A stretch of DNA of 64,000 bases. Origin: JAVVVD01 sp036652795 (GTDB lineage Bacteria; Bacillota; Clostridia; Christensenellales; CAG-138). Below, one piece after another: positions 26,166 through 35,542 of the stretch. The stretch lies in assembly GCA_036652795.1 (NCBI GenBank), contig JAVVVD010000002.1:186001-250000 (forward strand). Direction: 5' to 3'. Made by a program: the position numbers and the translations under genes. The notes beneath the pieces were generated by a model, which saw nothing but the letters and a program-made list of their open reading frames with translations, had not been told where the DNA came from and made no database searches. Every line of letters begins with the position of its first letter. The stretch's first letter is position 1.

Positions 26166-27147
26166 GCTGCTTGCATACCTTAAATATCGCCTGATACTCC
26201 TACTGTTCTATATTATTTCAGTATTTTTTGTGCTATTTCTTTCATATCTTGGCGAGCAAAACATGCAGCTTGCATGGTATACGGTGGAACTACTCAGCTT
26301 TTTTCTGCTTATAATATTGCTTGTGGACGGCACACGCTTCATTAAAAAGTTAAAAGCACTGGACAAGCTTACACGCCAATACTCTAATTTGGTGCTTGAG
26401 CTGCCAGAGCCTTCCAATGCGCAGGAGCTATGCTATACAGAGCTGCTATGTGAGCTTGAGCGCAAATGCGGCGAGCTTAAGCAGATGATTAAAACCGCCC
26501 GCAGCGATAGCATGGATTACTATACGCTATGGATACATCAGATAAAAACCCCTATCTCCGCATTAAAGCTTGTGTTGCAAAGCCGCGACGATTCCCAGGC
26601 CGGCATTATCCGTCAGGAGCTATTTAAGATAGAGCGCTACGCCGAGCTTGCACTGCGCTATGTAAAGCTTACTGATATAAGCTCAGATTTGGTTATAGAA
26701 CATTGCGACCTAAATAGCGTAATGCATGAGAGCGTAAAAAAATATGGGCTGCTGTTCGTATACGGCAAGCTGTCGGTGGATATACAGCCACTCGCTGATG
26801 ATGTGATAAGCGATCGCAAATGGCTTGCCTTTATCATTGAGCAGCTGCTTTCCAATGCCGTTAAATATACCCACGATGGCGGCGTCACAATATATATGGA
26901 CGGTGCAAGCCTTGTGATAGAGGACAGCGGCATAGGCATACGCGCACAGGACTTGCCGCGCATATTTGAAAAAGGCTACACCGGCTATAATGGCCGCATC
27001 GACGAGCGAGCAAGCGGCATTGGTCTGTATCTTTGTAGAAGGACGGCTGAGGCGCTCTCTATCGACATTCTTGTCCGCTCCAAAGTCGGCAAAGGCACGG
27101 CCGTGACGCTGCGCTTTCCCGATGCCGATACATTCCGCTTCATGTGA
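26158..27147 (+). CDS. BceS-like intramembrane-sensing histidine kinase
   Basis: This 329-residue kinase has two closely spaced N-terminal helices (about residues 10-32 and 39-58) and almost no extracellular part, typical of intramembrane-sensing kinases. The H box is WIHQIKTPISALKL, N box EQLLSNAVKYT, G1 IEDSGIGI, F box IFEKGYTG and G2 GIGLYLC. Bce-type kinases do not bind peptide themselves; they are activated through the ABC permease. It overlaps the regulator gene by 8 bp. Confidence 0.92.
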   Translation: MNKLLAYLKYRLILLLFYIISVFFVLFLSYLGEQNMQLAWYTVELLSFFLLIILLVDGTRFIKKLKALDKLTRQYSNLVLELPEPSNAQELCYTELLCELERKCGELKQMIKTARSDSMDYYTLWIHQIKTPISALKLVLQSRDDSQAGIIRQELFKIERYAELALRYVKLTDISSDLVIEHCDLNSVMHESVKKYGLLFVYGKLSVDIQPLADDVISDRKWLAFIIEQLLSNAVKYTHDGGVTIYMDGASLVIEDSGIGIRAQDLPRIFEKGYTGYNGRIDERASGIGLYLCRRTAEALSIDILVRSKVGKGTAVTLRFPDADTFRFM

Positions 27148-27158
27148 TACGGCTAATG

Positions 27159-27231
27159 TGACAACAATGTAAGGAACGGCCTGGAATCGTAAGTCTTTTC
27201 TATGGCGATACGATCTTCATTTTTTTATAAT
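27159..27231 (+). promoter_or_regulatory. BceR-type operator and promoter of the ABC genes
   Basis: TGACA-ACAA-TGTAA at 27159-27172 matches the TNACA-N4-TGTAA consensus described for BceR-like regulators. A TATAAT at 27226-27231 lies downstream with no good -35, in line with activation by the regulator. It separates the two-component genes from the transporter genes. Confidence 0.65.
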
Positions 27232-27260
27232 GTCTGTATTACGTTATACGGAGGTCTATA

Positions 27261-28022
27261 ATGCCACTTTTACAGGTTAATGACATCAAAAAGGTATTTA
27301 ACACCAAGCTGGGTATGCAGCAATGCACAGCGCTTAAGAGCATCAGTTTTGAAGTAAGCGAAGGCGAATTTCTTGCCATAATGGGTGCGTCAGGCAGCGG
27401 CAAAACCACACTGCTCAATATCCTTGCCTCACTCGACAAACCCACCAGCGGCGATGTGCTACTAGATGGAAAAAGTTTTTGCGCTATACGCGAGCGTGAA
27501 CTTTCTGAATTCCGCAGAAAGCACCTTGGCTTTGTTTTTCAGGATTTTAATCTATTGGATACTTTTTCGCTAAAGGACAACATACTGCTTCCGCTGGTGC
27601 TCAGTCAGACGCCATTTGTACAGATGGAAGCCATGCTTGCCCCTGTGGCACAGATGCTTAACATATCCGGTGTTTTAAACAAGTTCCCATATGAGGTATC
27701 CGGCGGTGAAAAACAGCGTGCGGCAGTAGCAAGGGCAGTGATAACCGACCCACGGCTTATACTTGCCGATGAACCCACGGGTGCGCTTGATTCCAAATCC
27801 TCCACCAATCTTCTGGAGAATTTCTCCAAGTTAAATCAGGCCGGTAAAACGATATTGATGGTAACGCACAGTGCCATGGCGGCTAGCTACGCCTCCCGTG
27901 TGCTATTTATACGGGATGGCGAGTTGTTTTCTCAGCTCTATCGCGGCGATGAAACCAACCGCGCATTTTTCGATCGGATAGTATCCAATCTATCCGTGCT
28001 TGGAGGTGCGGACGTTGGCTAA
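27261..28022 (+). CDS. BceA-like ABC transporter ATP-binding protein
   Basis: This 253-residue ATPase has Walker A MGASGSGKTT, Q-loop region FQDFNLLDTFSLKDNI (a hallmark of the MacB/Bce/LolD group), signature VSGGEKQR, Walker B LILADEPTGALD and the switch His in MVTHS. GGAGG precedes the ATG. It overlaps the permease gene. It powers the transporter that removes or senses cell-wall-targeting peptide antibiotics. Confidence 0.93.
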   Translation: MPLLQVNDIKKVFNTKLGMQQCTALKSISFEVSEGEFLAIMGASGSGKTTLLNILASLDKPTSGDVLLDGKSFCAIRERELSEFRRKHLGFVFQDFNLLDTFSLKDNILLPLVLSQTPFVQMEAMLAPVAQMLNISGVLNKFPYEVSGGEKQRAAVARAVITDPRLILADEPTGALDSKSSTNLLENFSKLNQAGKTILMVTHSAMAASYASRVLFIRDGELFSQLYRGDETNRAFFDRIVSNLSVLGGADVG

Positions 28023-29721
28023 GGCATTCTATCTTAAGCTGGCATGGGCCAACGTGCGCAGGAATAAGCTGACGTACCTACCATATATCATCGCTACAGG
28101 GGTTATCAGCGGCGTTATACTGCTTATCGCTGGGTTGATGTTTTCGGATGGGCTAAACAATCTGCCATCCGGCAAAACGGCCGCTGCTATGTTCAATATG
28201 GGGCTTGTGGTGTTTTGCATATTCGCCTTTTTCTTCATGGTATATATCAACAATTTTCTTATCGGCAGAAGAAAAAAGGAGTTTGCACTGTATGGCATAT
28301 TGGGACTTCAAAAACGAGATGTTGGCCGTGTGCTTGTGCTTGAAAACCTGATTACGCTGAGCGCCGGCGTATTGTGTGGGATACTTATCGCGCTTGTTTT
28401 TGGCAAGCTGCTGTTTCTTATATTGCTCAAGATCATGCGCACGGCTGTAGGCAGCAGCTTTATCATTTCCCCGTTTGCCTATGTCATATCGCTTTTAGTA
28501 TTTGTAGCGGTATTCATTGTAACTTCGCTGATTAATCTGAGGCAAATACGTATATCAAGTCCGATAGAGCTTTTGCACAGCGAAAAAAAGGGCGAAGTCA
28601 AAAGCCCGCTTATGATCCCATTCACAATATTTGGCCTTATAGCGATTTGTGGTGCATACTACTTCGCGTGGAGCATCGATTCACCCCATATAGCGCTAGG
28701 TGCATTTTTTCTACTGGTGATACTGGTGATATTCGCAACCTATACGCTCTTTACGTCCGGTAGCATAGCGCTGTTAAAGTTGCTGCGCGCAAACAAGCGA
28801 ATGTACTATAAGCTGAATAACTTTGTTTCAATATCGGGCATGCTGCACCGCATGAAGCAAAACGCACGCAGCCTTGCTACCATATGCATACTTTCAACAA
28901 TGCTAATTGTTACCGTTTCAGGCACGTTGGCGCTGTACCTTGGTCAGGAGGAAATGATAGCCGGATCTCACCCGTTTGATGTTACCATATCCGTTGACGA
29001 GAATAATGGCGAAGCCGCAATATGCGATTTTGACAAAGCCATCTTGGTGCTTGCAGACGAATACGATGTGACAATATCCGCCGATAAATCCAAGCTCATA
29101 TACGAGCTGCCGGAGAATATTGAATTTAATAGCAACTACGTAAGTCCTGAAGCAAAAATTATAGATGTTCCAAACCTTATATGGATAAACGGAATTTTCA
29201 TGTTTGACGTGGATGGTACGCAGCACAACTGCTTAGCGTTTATAGACGGCTTGCGCGAATTGCATCGCGCCACATTTAATGAGGGGTTTAACGCCTCAGA
29301 CGTGTTTAGTATGCGTCAGGAAGGCTATGCGCTATATGGCGGGTTGCTATTTATGGGAGTGTTCTTTGGGCTGCTCTTCCTTGCGGTAACAGTACTTATT
29401 ATCTACTTCAAGCAGATCACCGAGGGTTATGAGGATAAAGAACGCTTCGCAATACTACAAAAGGTCGGCATGGATGATGCGCAGGTAAAGGCGACAATCA
29501 ACCGCCAGGTGCTGTGGATGTTCTTCATCCCGCTGTTTACTACTGTGCTGCACACAGTGTTCGCAAGCCGGATAATGGCACAGATGCTTAGGGTGTTTAT
29601 GGTGTATGATTGGGGGATGGTGCTAGCTTGTATTTTAGGTGTATGCCTGATATTCGTGTTGCTATACCTTATTGTATACCGTTTAACGGCGCGCGTGTAT
29701 TACAAGATAGTGAAATGGTAA
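28015..29721 (+). CDS. BceB-like ABC permease (FtsX family)
   Basis: This 568-residue permease has about ten membrane helices: one near residue 20-45, a group of three by residue 190, a pair at about 205-255, one before a large extracellular domain (about 320-430), and three at the end. That is the BceB plan, although it is shorter than the usual 640-660 residues because the extracellular domain is small. TTGGAGG at 28001-28007 lies 8 nt before TTG at 28015, my chosen start; a TTG at 28000 is in frame but has no such site. The extracellular domain of BceB proteins sets peptide specificity. Confidence 0.88.
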   Translation: MAKAFYLKLAWANVRRNKLTYLPYIIATGVISGVILLIAGLMFSDGLNNLPSGKTAAAMFNMGLVVFCIFAFFFMVYINNFLIGRRKKEFALYGILGLQKRDVGRVLVLENLITLSAGVLCGILIALVFGKLLFLILLKIMRTAVGSSFIISPFAYVISLLVFVAVFIVTSLINLRQIRISSPIELLHSEKKGEVKSPLMIPFTIFGLIAICGAYYFAWSIDSPHIALGAFFLLVILVIFATYTLFTSGSIALLKLLRANKRMYYKLNNFVSISGMLHRMKQNARSLATICILSTMLIVTVSGTLALYLGQEEMIAGSHPFDVTISVDENNGEAAICDFDKAILVLADEYDVTISADKSKLIYELPENIEFNSNYVSPEAKIIDVPNLIWINGIFMFDVDGTQHNCLAFIDGLRELHRATFNEGFNASDVFSMRQEGYALYGGLLFMGVFFGLLFLAVTVLIIYFKQITEGYEDKERFAILQKVGMDDAQVKATINRQVLWMFFIPLFTTVLHTVFASRIMAQMLRVFMVYDWGMVLACILGVCLIFVLLYLIVYRLTARVYYKIVKW

Positions 29722-29754
29722 ATCAGATGGTCAGGTAAGTACATTATAAACTCA

Positions 29755-29808
29755 AATCAGGCTGCTCCGCAAAAAATACGGAGCAGCCTGATTGCCATAG
29801 TTATTTTT
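29755..29808. terminator. Strong bidirectional terminator
   Basis: A perfect 15-bp stem (29755-29769 with 29779-29793) with a 9-nt A-rich loop lies between the convergent permease and acyl-CoA synthetase genes. The T-run near 29802-29808 is slightly separated from the stem. Confidence 0.75.
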
Positions 29809-31813
29809 TAAGCAGTATACGTGCGTCCGCAACAACAGCGCCGTGCGCATAGGCAAACACCGGATTTAAATCCACCTCGTCTATCTCGTCGTAGATGAAC
29901 ATCAGCTCCGAAAGTCTGCAAATGATATCCGCAAGTGCGTCTATATCCTTTTTTTCGCTGCCGCGCGCACCGGCAAGCAGCTTGTATGCCTTGACGGAGC
30001 GTATCATATCCATCGCCTCATCCTTTGAGAGCGGCGCTATGCGCAGCGCTACGTCGCGGAACACCTCCGTGTATACGCCGCCCATGCCAAACGCCACAAC
30101 CGGTCCAAACTGCGGGTCCCGTGTAAGCCCTATTATCAGCTCGTCGCCTTTTTTAAGCATCGGATATACCAGCACGCCGGAAAAAGATTTGCCCGCGCAT
30201 ACACGCTCAAGCTCGTCAAACGCCCTGCGCGCCGCCGCCGCATCGCCTATTCCAAGCTTAACGCCTCCCACGTCGGATTTATGTATTATATCCTTTGAAA
30301 CTATCTTCATACACACGGGATAGCCAAGCTTCTGCGCCGCCTCACAGGCCTCTTCTCCGCTTTTAACAAGCGTATGCGGTGGCACTGGTATGCCCTGTGC
30401 GCAAAGCAACCGCATCGCATCCGGCTCCAACACAACGCTTAACCCCAGCGGCTTTTGCGCTATATTTACGCCGCCACGCTCTCTTACCTTCAGTTTACAC
30501 TTGCCTGCCAGCGCACGAGCTGCCCTTTCCCCTGACGTAAAGCATGGTACACCCGCCTCGTTTAGCAGCCGTATCGCCTGGTTTATATCCGAACCGACCT
30601 CAAAGTATGCCGTCACCGGCTTATTCGCTTCCTTTGCCGAGCGCGCTACAGCCTCCGCTACCGGAAGCGCAGCAAGATATGGCGTGCCAACATATATGAC
30701 CACCGCCGCATCGTAGGTATCCAGCGCCGCCGCAAGTGCCATGCCGTACTGCTCAGCCGTACCCTCAACCGTAACGTCAAATGGGTTGGACAAGCCCGCA
30801 AATGCCGGCAGCGCACCCTTTAAATATGCTTTAAGCGCATCATCAGGTGCGGGTGTGGTCAGCTTAAGCCCATCACAGGCATCTGCCGTAAGCACGCCCG
30901 GGCCGCCGCTATTCGTTATGAGCGCAACGCTGTTTCCATGCAGTTGTGTATTTATGGCCATTCCTTTGCATACGTCTATCAGCTCCTCAACCGATGCCGC
31001 GCGCACCGCGCCGCATTGTGCAAACGCCGTATCATATATAGCGTCCGCGCCCGCCAGTGCGCCCGTGTGTGAGAGCGCCGCGCGCTTGCCACCCTCGGTA
31101 CGACCCGATTTAATTATAGCCGTAGGCTTTTTAGATGCGGCATAGCTGAGTGCCTCCATAAACTCGTGCCCATTTTTTACATTTTCTATGTACATGGCGA
31201 TAACGTCCGTATCGTCATCCTCAGCAAGGTAGCGTAGCAGCTCATTTTGATTCAGGTCCGAGCCGTTGCCAAAGCTGAGAAACTTACCTATGCCCAACCC
31301 CTCCCTGGTGGAAGCGGCCATGAACGCACCGCCTATTGCGCCACTTTGCGATATTATCGAAACGCGTCCGCGCTGCGGCGCCGCCTCCAACGTAGCGGTA
31401 AGATTGCAAGCCGTATTGACAAGGCCGGCGCAGTTTGGTCCGATATATCGTATACCAAACTCACGTGCAACCTGATTCACCTCTGTTTCAAGCTCATGAT
31501 ATCCCGCCTCGGAAAATCCGGATGAGATTATCACTGCGGCGCCGACCCCTGCGCGGCCCGCGTCGCGCAGCGCATTAGCCACCGTAGCGGCAGGGCTTGC
31601 AATTACGACCATATCCACCTTTTGAGCGCAACCAGTTATAGCCGAAAAACCCTTAGCGCCCTCCACGGCCTGCGCCTTGGGATTTATGCAGTACACGTTG
31701 GCAAAGCCGCCCTCAAGTATGCGATTTGCCAGCACCGCGCCAAGCTTGCCCGGCGACGCGGAACCAACAACGGCAACGCCATCTGGGTATAGCAGCTTGT
31801 CAAGCGCATTCAT
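29801..31813 (-). CDS. ADP-forming acyl-CoA synthetase (fused alpha and beta subunits)
   Basis: This 670-residue enzyme converts acyl-CoA, ADP and phosphate to acid, CoA and ATP. It has an N-terminal CoA-binding domain (VVGSASPGKLGAVLANRI), ligase-CoA domains with the phospho-His region (SHTGALAGADAIYD) and a C-terminal ATP-grasp domain starting near residue 450 (MKIVSKDIIHKSDVGGVKLG). GGAGGG precedes the ATG, which overlaps the iorB stop (ATGA). The neighbours are aminotransferase and indolepyruvate oxidoreductase, so the expected substrates are aryl-acetyl-CoA thioesters such as indoleacetyl- and phenylacetyl-CoA. This is the ATP-yielding last step. Confidence 0.92.
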   Translation of the reverse strand: MNALDKLLYPDGVAVVGSASPGKLGAVLANRILEGGFANVYCINPKAQAVEGAKGFSAITGCAQKVDMVVIASPAATVANALRDAGRAGVGAAVIISSGFSEAGYHELETEVNQVAREFGIRYIGPNCAGLVNTACNLTATLEAAPQRGRVSIISQSGAIGGAFMAASTREGLGIGKFLSFGNGSDLNQNELLRYLAEDDDTDVIAMYIENVKNGHEFMEALSYAASKKPTAIIKSGRTEGGKRAALSHTGALAGADAIYDTAFAQCGAVRAASVEELIDVCKGMAINTQLHGNSVALITNSGGPGVLTADACDGLKLTTPAPDDALKAYLKGALPAFAGLSNPFDVTVEGTAEQYGMALAAALDTYDAAVVIYVGTPYLAALPVAEAVARSAKEANKPVTAYFEVGSDINQAIRLLNEAGVPCFTSGERAARALAGKCKLKVRERGGVNIAQKPLGLSVVLEPDAMRLLCAQGIPVPPHTLVKSGEEACEAAQKLGYPVCMKIVSKDIIHKSDVGGVKLGIGDAAAARRAFDELERVCAGKSFSGVLVYPMLKKGDELIIGLTRDPQFGPVVAFGMGGVYTEVFRDVALRIAPLSKDEAMDMIRSVKAYKLLAGARGSEKKDIDALADIICRLSELMFIYDEIDEVDLNPVFAYAHGAVVADARILLKK

Positions 31814-32382
31814 ACGTTTTGCCCTCCTGCAAATGAAACGGTATTACGCTCCACGCCCTTTGCAAAGCGCGCGTGAACTGCGCTTTCCAGCTCCTGCGCG
31901 GAAAATAATGATTTGAGCGCCGTCTTTTTATGTGCGGCAGAAAGCAGGAAGATATTATCCGCCGCGCCCGCCGGCAGCAGCGATGTGTCGAGGTAGCAAT
32001 AGTTTTTTGTGCGCTTTCTTGCCTCTTTCTCTACAAGCTCGGCGCTTGGGTAATCCGCTCGGCCTATCATCACATCCGTCGGCATGAATTTGGAACCATA
32101 AACGATCATGTCGCCATCCGGCTTAAGATAATCTATGGCCTTTAACGCTTCGCACTGCTCCATAGCGATTACCACATCCGCACCGCCAAGGCTTATATCC
32201 GGTCCACCATCCACATCCCCCAAGCGTAGCTGCGCCTTTACAAACCCGCCGCGCTGCGCCATACCCTTTGTGGGATAGTAATTGCAGCTTATTCCCTTAG
32301 CCAACGCCGTTTGTGAAATTATTTCCGCTATTGTGAGTACACCCTGTCCGCCTACTCCAACGATAAATACATCAAGCTTCAT
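31810..32382 (-). CDS. iorB: Indolepyruvate ferredoxin oxidoreductase, beta subunit
   Basis: This 190-residue protein is the gamma-type domain subunit of a 2-oxoacid:ferredoxin oxidoreductase, with VGGQGVLTIAEIISQTALAK at the N-terminus and YYPTKGMAQRGGFVKAQLR, both diagnostic for IorB. It pairs with IorA to decarboxylate aryl pyruvates to aryl-acetyl-CoA while reducing ferredoxin. It starts 3 bp after iorA and overlaps the synthetase gene by 4 bp. Confidence 0.93.
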   Translation of the reverse strand: MKLDVFIVGVGGQGVLTIAEIISQTALAKGISCNYYPTKGMAQRGGFVKAQLRLGDVDGGPDISLGGADVVIAMEQCEALKAIDYLKPDGDMIVYGSKFMPTDVMIGRADYPSAELVEKEARKRTKNYCYLDTSLLPAGAADNIFLLSAAHKKTALKSLFSAQELESAVHARFAKGVERNTVSFAGGQNV

Positions 32383-32385
32383 TGC

Positions 32386-34239
32386 TCAGTCCTCCCTAGT
32401 TATGGCGCTAAATTTGCATTGATCCCGGCAGATTCCGCAGCCGTTGCAGAGCTTTTTGTCTATGGTGACGTCCTTGCCATCAAATACAAGCGCTGGACAG
32501 CCTGTTTTGAGTATGCATACCTTGCATCGTGTGCACTTGGCCGTATCAATTTTGATTTTGCCATAGCTTACCTTACGGCGGCCCGCCTGTATGGCGCACT
32601 CGCGCCGTGCCAATATTACCTTAACTCCGCGCTTTTTAAGCATATCCGTTATCAATGCGCTCATCGCCACGGTATCATACGGATCAATCGTTGCAAAATG
32701 CTCTACGCCAAGCGCGGGCACTATCTTGGCTATATCCAAGCGGTTCTTCTCGCTGCTACACTGGAACTCGCTTGCAGTACCCGGGTTAACCTGCATACCC
32801 GTCATACCAGTCCAACCATTATCCATTATTATCACGGTTATATCCACATTGTTCCATACGGCATTAGCCAAGCCTGGCATTCCGCCATGAATAAATGTGG
32901 AATCGCCTATTGTCGCAATTACGGGAGCATCCACGCCTGCGTATTTGAAGCCCTGTGCCAGAGGTATACTAGCGCCCATTGAGATCTCTGTCCAAAGCGT
33001 GTTAAACGGTGGGCTCATACCAAGTATTGTGCAGCCTATATCGCCGGTTACCATCACTTCGTCCTTTTTATATCCAGCTGCCGCTACCGCCGCATTTATA
33101 CTCATAAACACGCCGCGATGTGGGCAGCCGGCGCATACGCCTATCGGCCTTGCCGCGCAATACTGCTGCGCACCAGTGCGCTCTGTAAGCGCCGCCGGTA
33201 TATCTACGCCTACCGCATTCAGCAGCGCCTTAGCCACAGTGCCTGCATCAAAGCTGCCTATGCGGGAAAGCTCGCCCGTTTCTTTACCGATTATGCGCAC
33301 CTTTTTGCCAAGCTTATATGCTTCCTTATATACCACATCCTCGATATACGGCTCGTTTTCCTCGATCACGATCACTGTATCACAGTTTGAAAGCAGCTCG
33401 CGGATTTCATCCGTAGGGCATGGAATTGTTGTATAAACGGCCAACGTGCTTATATCGTCCAGTTTTGTGTGCCTGCGCGCCAAGGAAACGCCTTCATTTA
33501 TATACGATGCAGCCACACCAGCCGCGATAACGCCTATTGATGCGCCTGATTTTATACACAGCTTGTTTACGCCGTCCGCTTTAATCAGCTGCTTGGCCTT
33601 CTCCAGCCTTGCAATAAGGCTTGCGTGCTGATCCATACATATCTTTGCGCCCGCCTTTGTAAACCTAGTTATATCCTTTATAAGTACAGGCTGGGTTGAC
33701 TCCGGCGGTGTCATTCCCGCAACATCCAGCTGTGCATGAGATAATGCCACACTTGTTACAGAGCGCAGCATTACCGGCGACTTTATACGCTCGGATAGTG
33801 AAAACGCGTACTGCGTCAGTGTATATGAGCTTTCAACTGAGTGCAGATCTATCACAGGTATGTCGCTCATCTTGGCAAAACCACGCACATCCTGCTCCGG
33901 CATACCTGCTGATACGCCTGGATCATCACACACATACAGCACCAGCGCACCCTCGCAGCCGGAATACACAATGCTTATTAGCGAATCATACGCCACGTTA
34001 ATCCCGCTCATCTTCATTGTGCACAGCGCCCGCTTACCCGCCCATGCCGCGCCTGCCGCAATCTCCAGTGCGACCTTTTCGTTGGTGCTCCACTGTACCT
34101 CAACACCAGGGATGCTTTTACCCCATATGCTGCCTATCGCCTCGCTGGACGGTGTGCCTGGATATCCGGTTATCACGCTCGCACCCGCGTTGATGGCAGC
34201 TAGAGCCACCGCCTCATTTCCGCTTATATTACGCTTCAT
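32386..34239 (-). CDS. iorA: Indolepyruvate ferredoxin oxidoreductase, alpha subunit
   Basis: This 617-residue subunit carries the thiamine diphosphate site (GDIGCTILG, GDSTFIHGG) and a C-terminal ferredoxin domain with CTRCKVCILKTGCP and CNGCGICRDQC for two 4Fe-4S clusters. The N-terminal pyrimidine-binding domain starts NEAVALAAINAGASVITGYP. GGGAGGAATGT lies before the ATG at 34239, which overlaps the aminotransferase stop (ATGA); the frame is open further upstream but unsupported. With IorB it oxidises indole-, phenyl- and hydroxyphenylpyruvate. Confidence 0.95.
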   Translation of the reverse strand: MKRNISGNEAVALAAINAGASVITGYPGTPSSEAIGSIWGKSIPGVEVQWSTNEKVALEIAAGAAWAGKRALCTMKMSGINVAYDSLISIVYSGCEGALVLYVCDDPGVSAGMPEQDVRGFAKMSDIPVIDLHSVESSYTLTQYAFSLSERIKSPVMLRSVTSVALSHAQLDVAGMTPPESTQPVLIKDITRFTKAGAKICMDQHASLIARLEKAKQLIKADGVNKLCIKSGASIGVIAAGVAASYINEGVSLARRHTKLDDISTLAVYTTIPCPTDEIRELLSNCDTVIVIEENEPYIEDVVYKEAYKLGKKVRIIGKETGELSRIGSFDAGTVAKALLNAVGVDIPAALTERTGAQQYCAARPIGVCAGCPHRGVFMSINAAVAAAGYKKDEVMVTGDIGCTILGMSPPFNTLWTEISMGASIPLAQGFKYAGVDAPVIATIGDSTFIHGGMPGLANAVWNNVDITVIIMDNGWTGMTGMQVNPGTASEFQCSSEKNRLDIAKIVPALGVEHFATIDPYDTVAMSALITDMLKKRGVKVILARRECAIQAGRRKVSYGKIKIDTAKCTRCKVCILKTGCPALVFDGKDVTIDKKLCNGCGICRDQCKFSAITRED

Positions 34240-35351
34240 ACATTCCTCCCATATTGCTTGCTCAACATTGAAAGCTCCGCAATCAGCTTGCGGTTTTCGT
34301 CCATAGTGCCAATGGTAATGCGGAACCATGTAGGATAACCCCACGGTGTGCCAGGGCGAACTATTATCCCGCGGGATAGCAGCTTTGGATACGCCTCCGA
34401 CACCGGCATACCAACATCCACGAATATAAAGTTGGAGTGGGATTCGGCATACGGCATGGCCAGCTTATCAAACTCTGCACACAGATAGCTCCTGCCTTGT
34501 GCGTTTGTGGTGAGCACAGTATGCAAGAATTCCTTGTCGTGCAGCGCAGCCACAGCACCCGCCTGAGCTATGCGGTTTGCCGGGAACGCCGGCATAACGC
34601 GTGAGAATACATCCATAAGATGATCCGGCGCAATGCCATAGCCTATACGGTTGCCCGCCAACCCGTACACCTTAGAAAATGTGCGTATTACCATAACATT
34701 ATCGCCACGCTTGACATAATCAAGCCCATTGGGATAATCCTTATCGCTTACATATTCGAAGTATGCCTCATCAAACACCACGATGCAATGATCCGGCACA
34801 CGCTTCATAAACACGTCTACCTCGCTGCGGCGTACTATTGTTCCTGTGGGGTTATTCGGGTTGCACAGGAAAATCAGCTTTGTACGCTCCGTTACCGCCG
34901 CAAGCATGGCATCAAGATCCATAGTCATGTTTTTAAGCGGTACACGCACCAGCTTTCCACCTATTATCGTGGTAGCCAGCTCATACGTTTTGAAGGATGG
35001 GTCGCCAACTATTACCTCTTCACCCTCATTAACGAATGCTTCACATATCATGGCTATCACGTTATCGCCGCCGTTGCCCACCAGTATGTTGTGTTTATCT
35101 ATACCCAGCGCTTCGGAGAGCGCTTCACGCACAGCAGGGCTGCTCCCCTCGGGATACATATAGCTCTTTTCCAACTCGGCCTTCATTGCCTCCACTGCTT
35201 TAGGTGAGGTTTTCAGCGGGTTTTCATTTGACGCCATCTTTATTATGTCGCTCAGCCCATATTCCTTTTGAACCTCTTCAACTGGCTTGCCAGGGATATA
35301 GGGCGACATTGCCATTATGCCGTCGCGCGCGAAGTCCTTGTTTGCTTTCAT
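34236..35351 (-). CDS. HisC-like aminotransferase, probably aromatic amino acid aminotransferase
   Basis: This 371-residue fold-type I PLP enzyme has SNENP near the start, the PLP-Asp region VFDEAYFEY and the Schiff-base Lys in RTFSKVYGLAGNRIGYG. By sequence it belongs to the histidinol-phosphate aminotransferase group. No other his gene is nearby, and it is translationally coupled to iorA. An aromatic aminotransferase that feeds aryl pyruvates to IorAB is therefore more likely than histidine synthesis. HisC-type enzymes are known to act on aromatic amino acids. Confidence 0.85.
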   Translation of the reverse strand: MKANKDFARDGIMAMSPYIPGKPVEEVQKEYGLSDIIKMASNENPLKTSPKAVEAMKAELEKSYMYPEGSSPAVREALSEALGIDKHNILVGNGGDNVIAMICEAFVNEGEEVIVGDPSFKTYELATTIIGGKLVRVPLKNMTMDLDAMLAAVTERTKLIFLCNPNNPTGTIVRRSEVDVFMKRVPDHCIVVFDEAYFEYVSDKDYPNGLDYVKRGDNVMVIRTFSKVYGLAGNRIGYGIAPDHLMDVFSRVMPAFPANRIAQAGAVAALHDKEFLHTVLTTNAQGRSYLCAEFDKLAMPYAESHSNFIFVDVGMPVSEAYPKLLSRGIIVRPGTPWGYPTWFRITIGTMDENRKLIAELSMLSKQYGRNV

Positions 35352-35423
35352 CTTGCACCCTCCGATTTCAATTTGTTTATTTTGACTTGTTTTTTTCGAC
35401 CTGTAGACTTAATCAATACTAAA

Positions 35424-35452
35424 ATTATATTACTGCTTCAACATACTGTCAA
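35424..35452 (-). promoter_or_regulatory. Consensus promoter of the aromatic fermentation operon
   Basis: Minus-strand TTGACA (35447-35452), 17 bp, TATAAT (35424-35429): a full sigma-A consensus. It gives a leader of about 65 nt before the aminotransferase gene. The divergent regulator gene at 35543 could bind in this region. Confidence 0.8.
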
Positions 35453-35542
35453 TTTGATTTCAACATTTTATCAGCTTTTTCCACAAATCATTTGACTGCA
35501 TTTCTATAGCGTAGTAAAATCAACAAAAAAGGAGGTCGCCCC

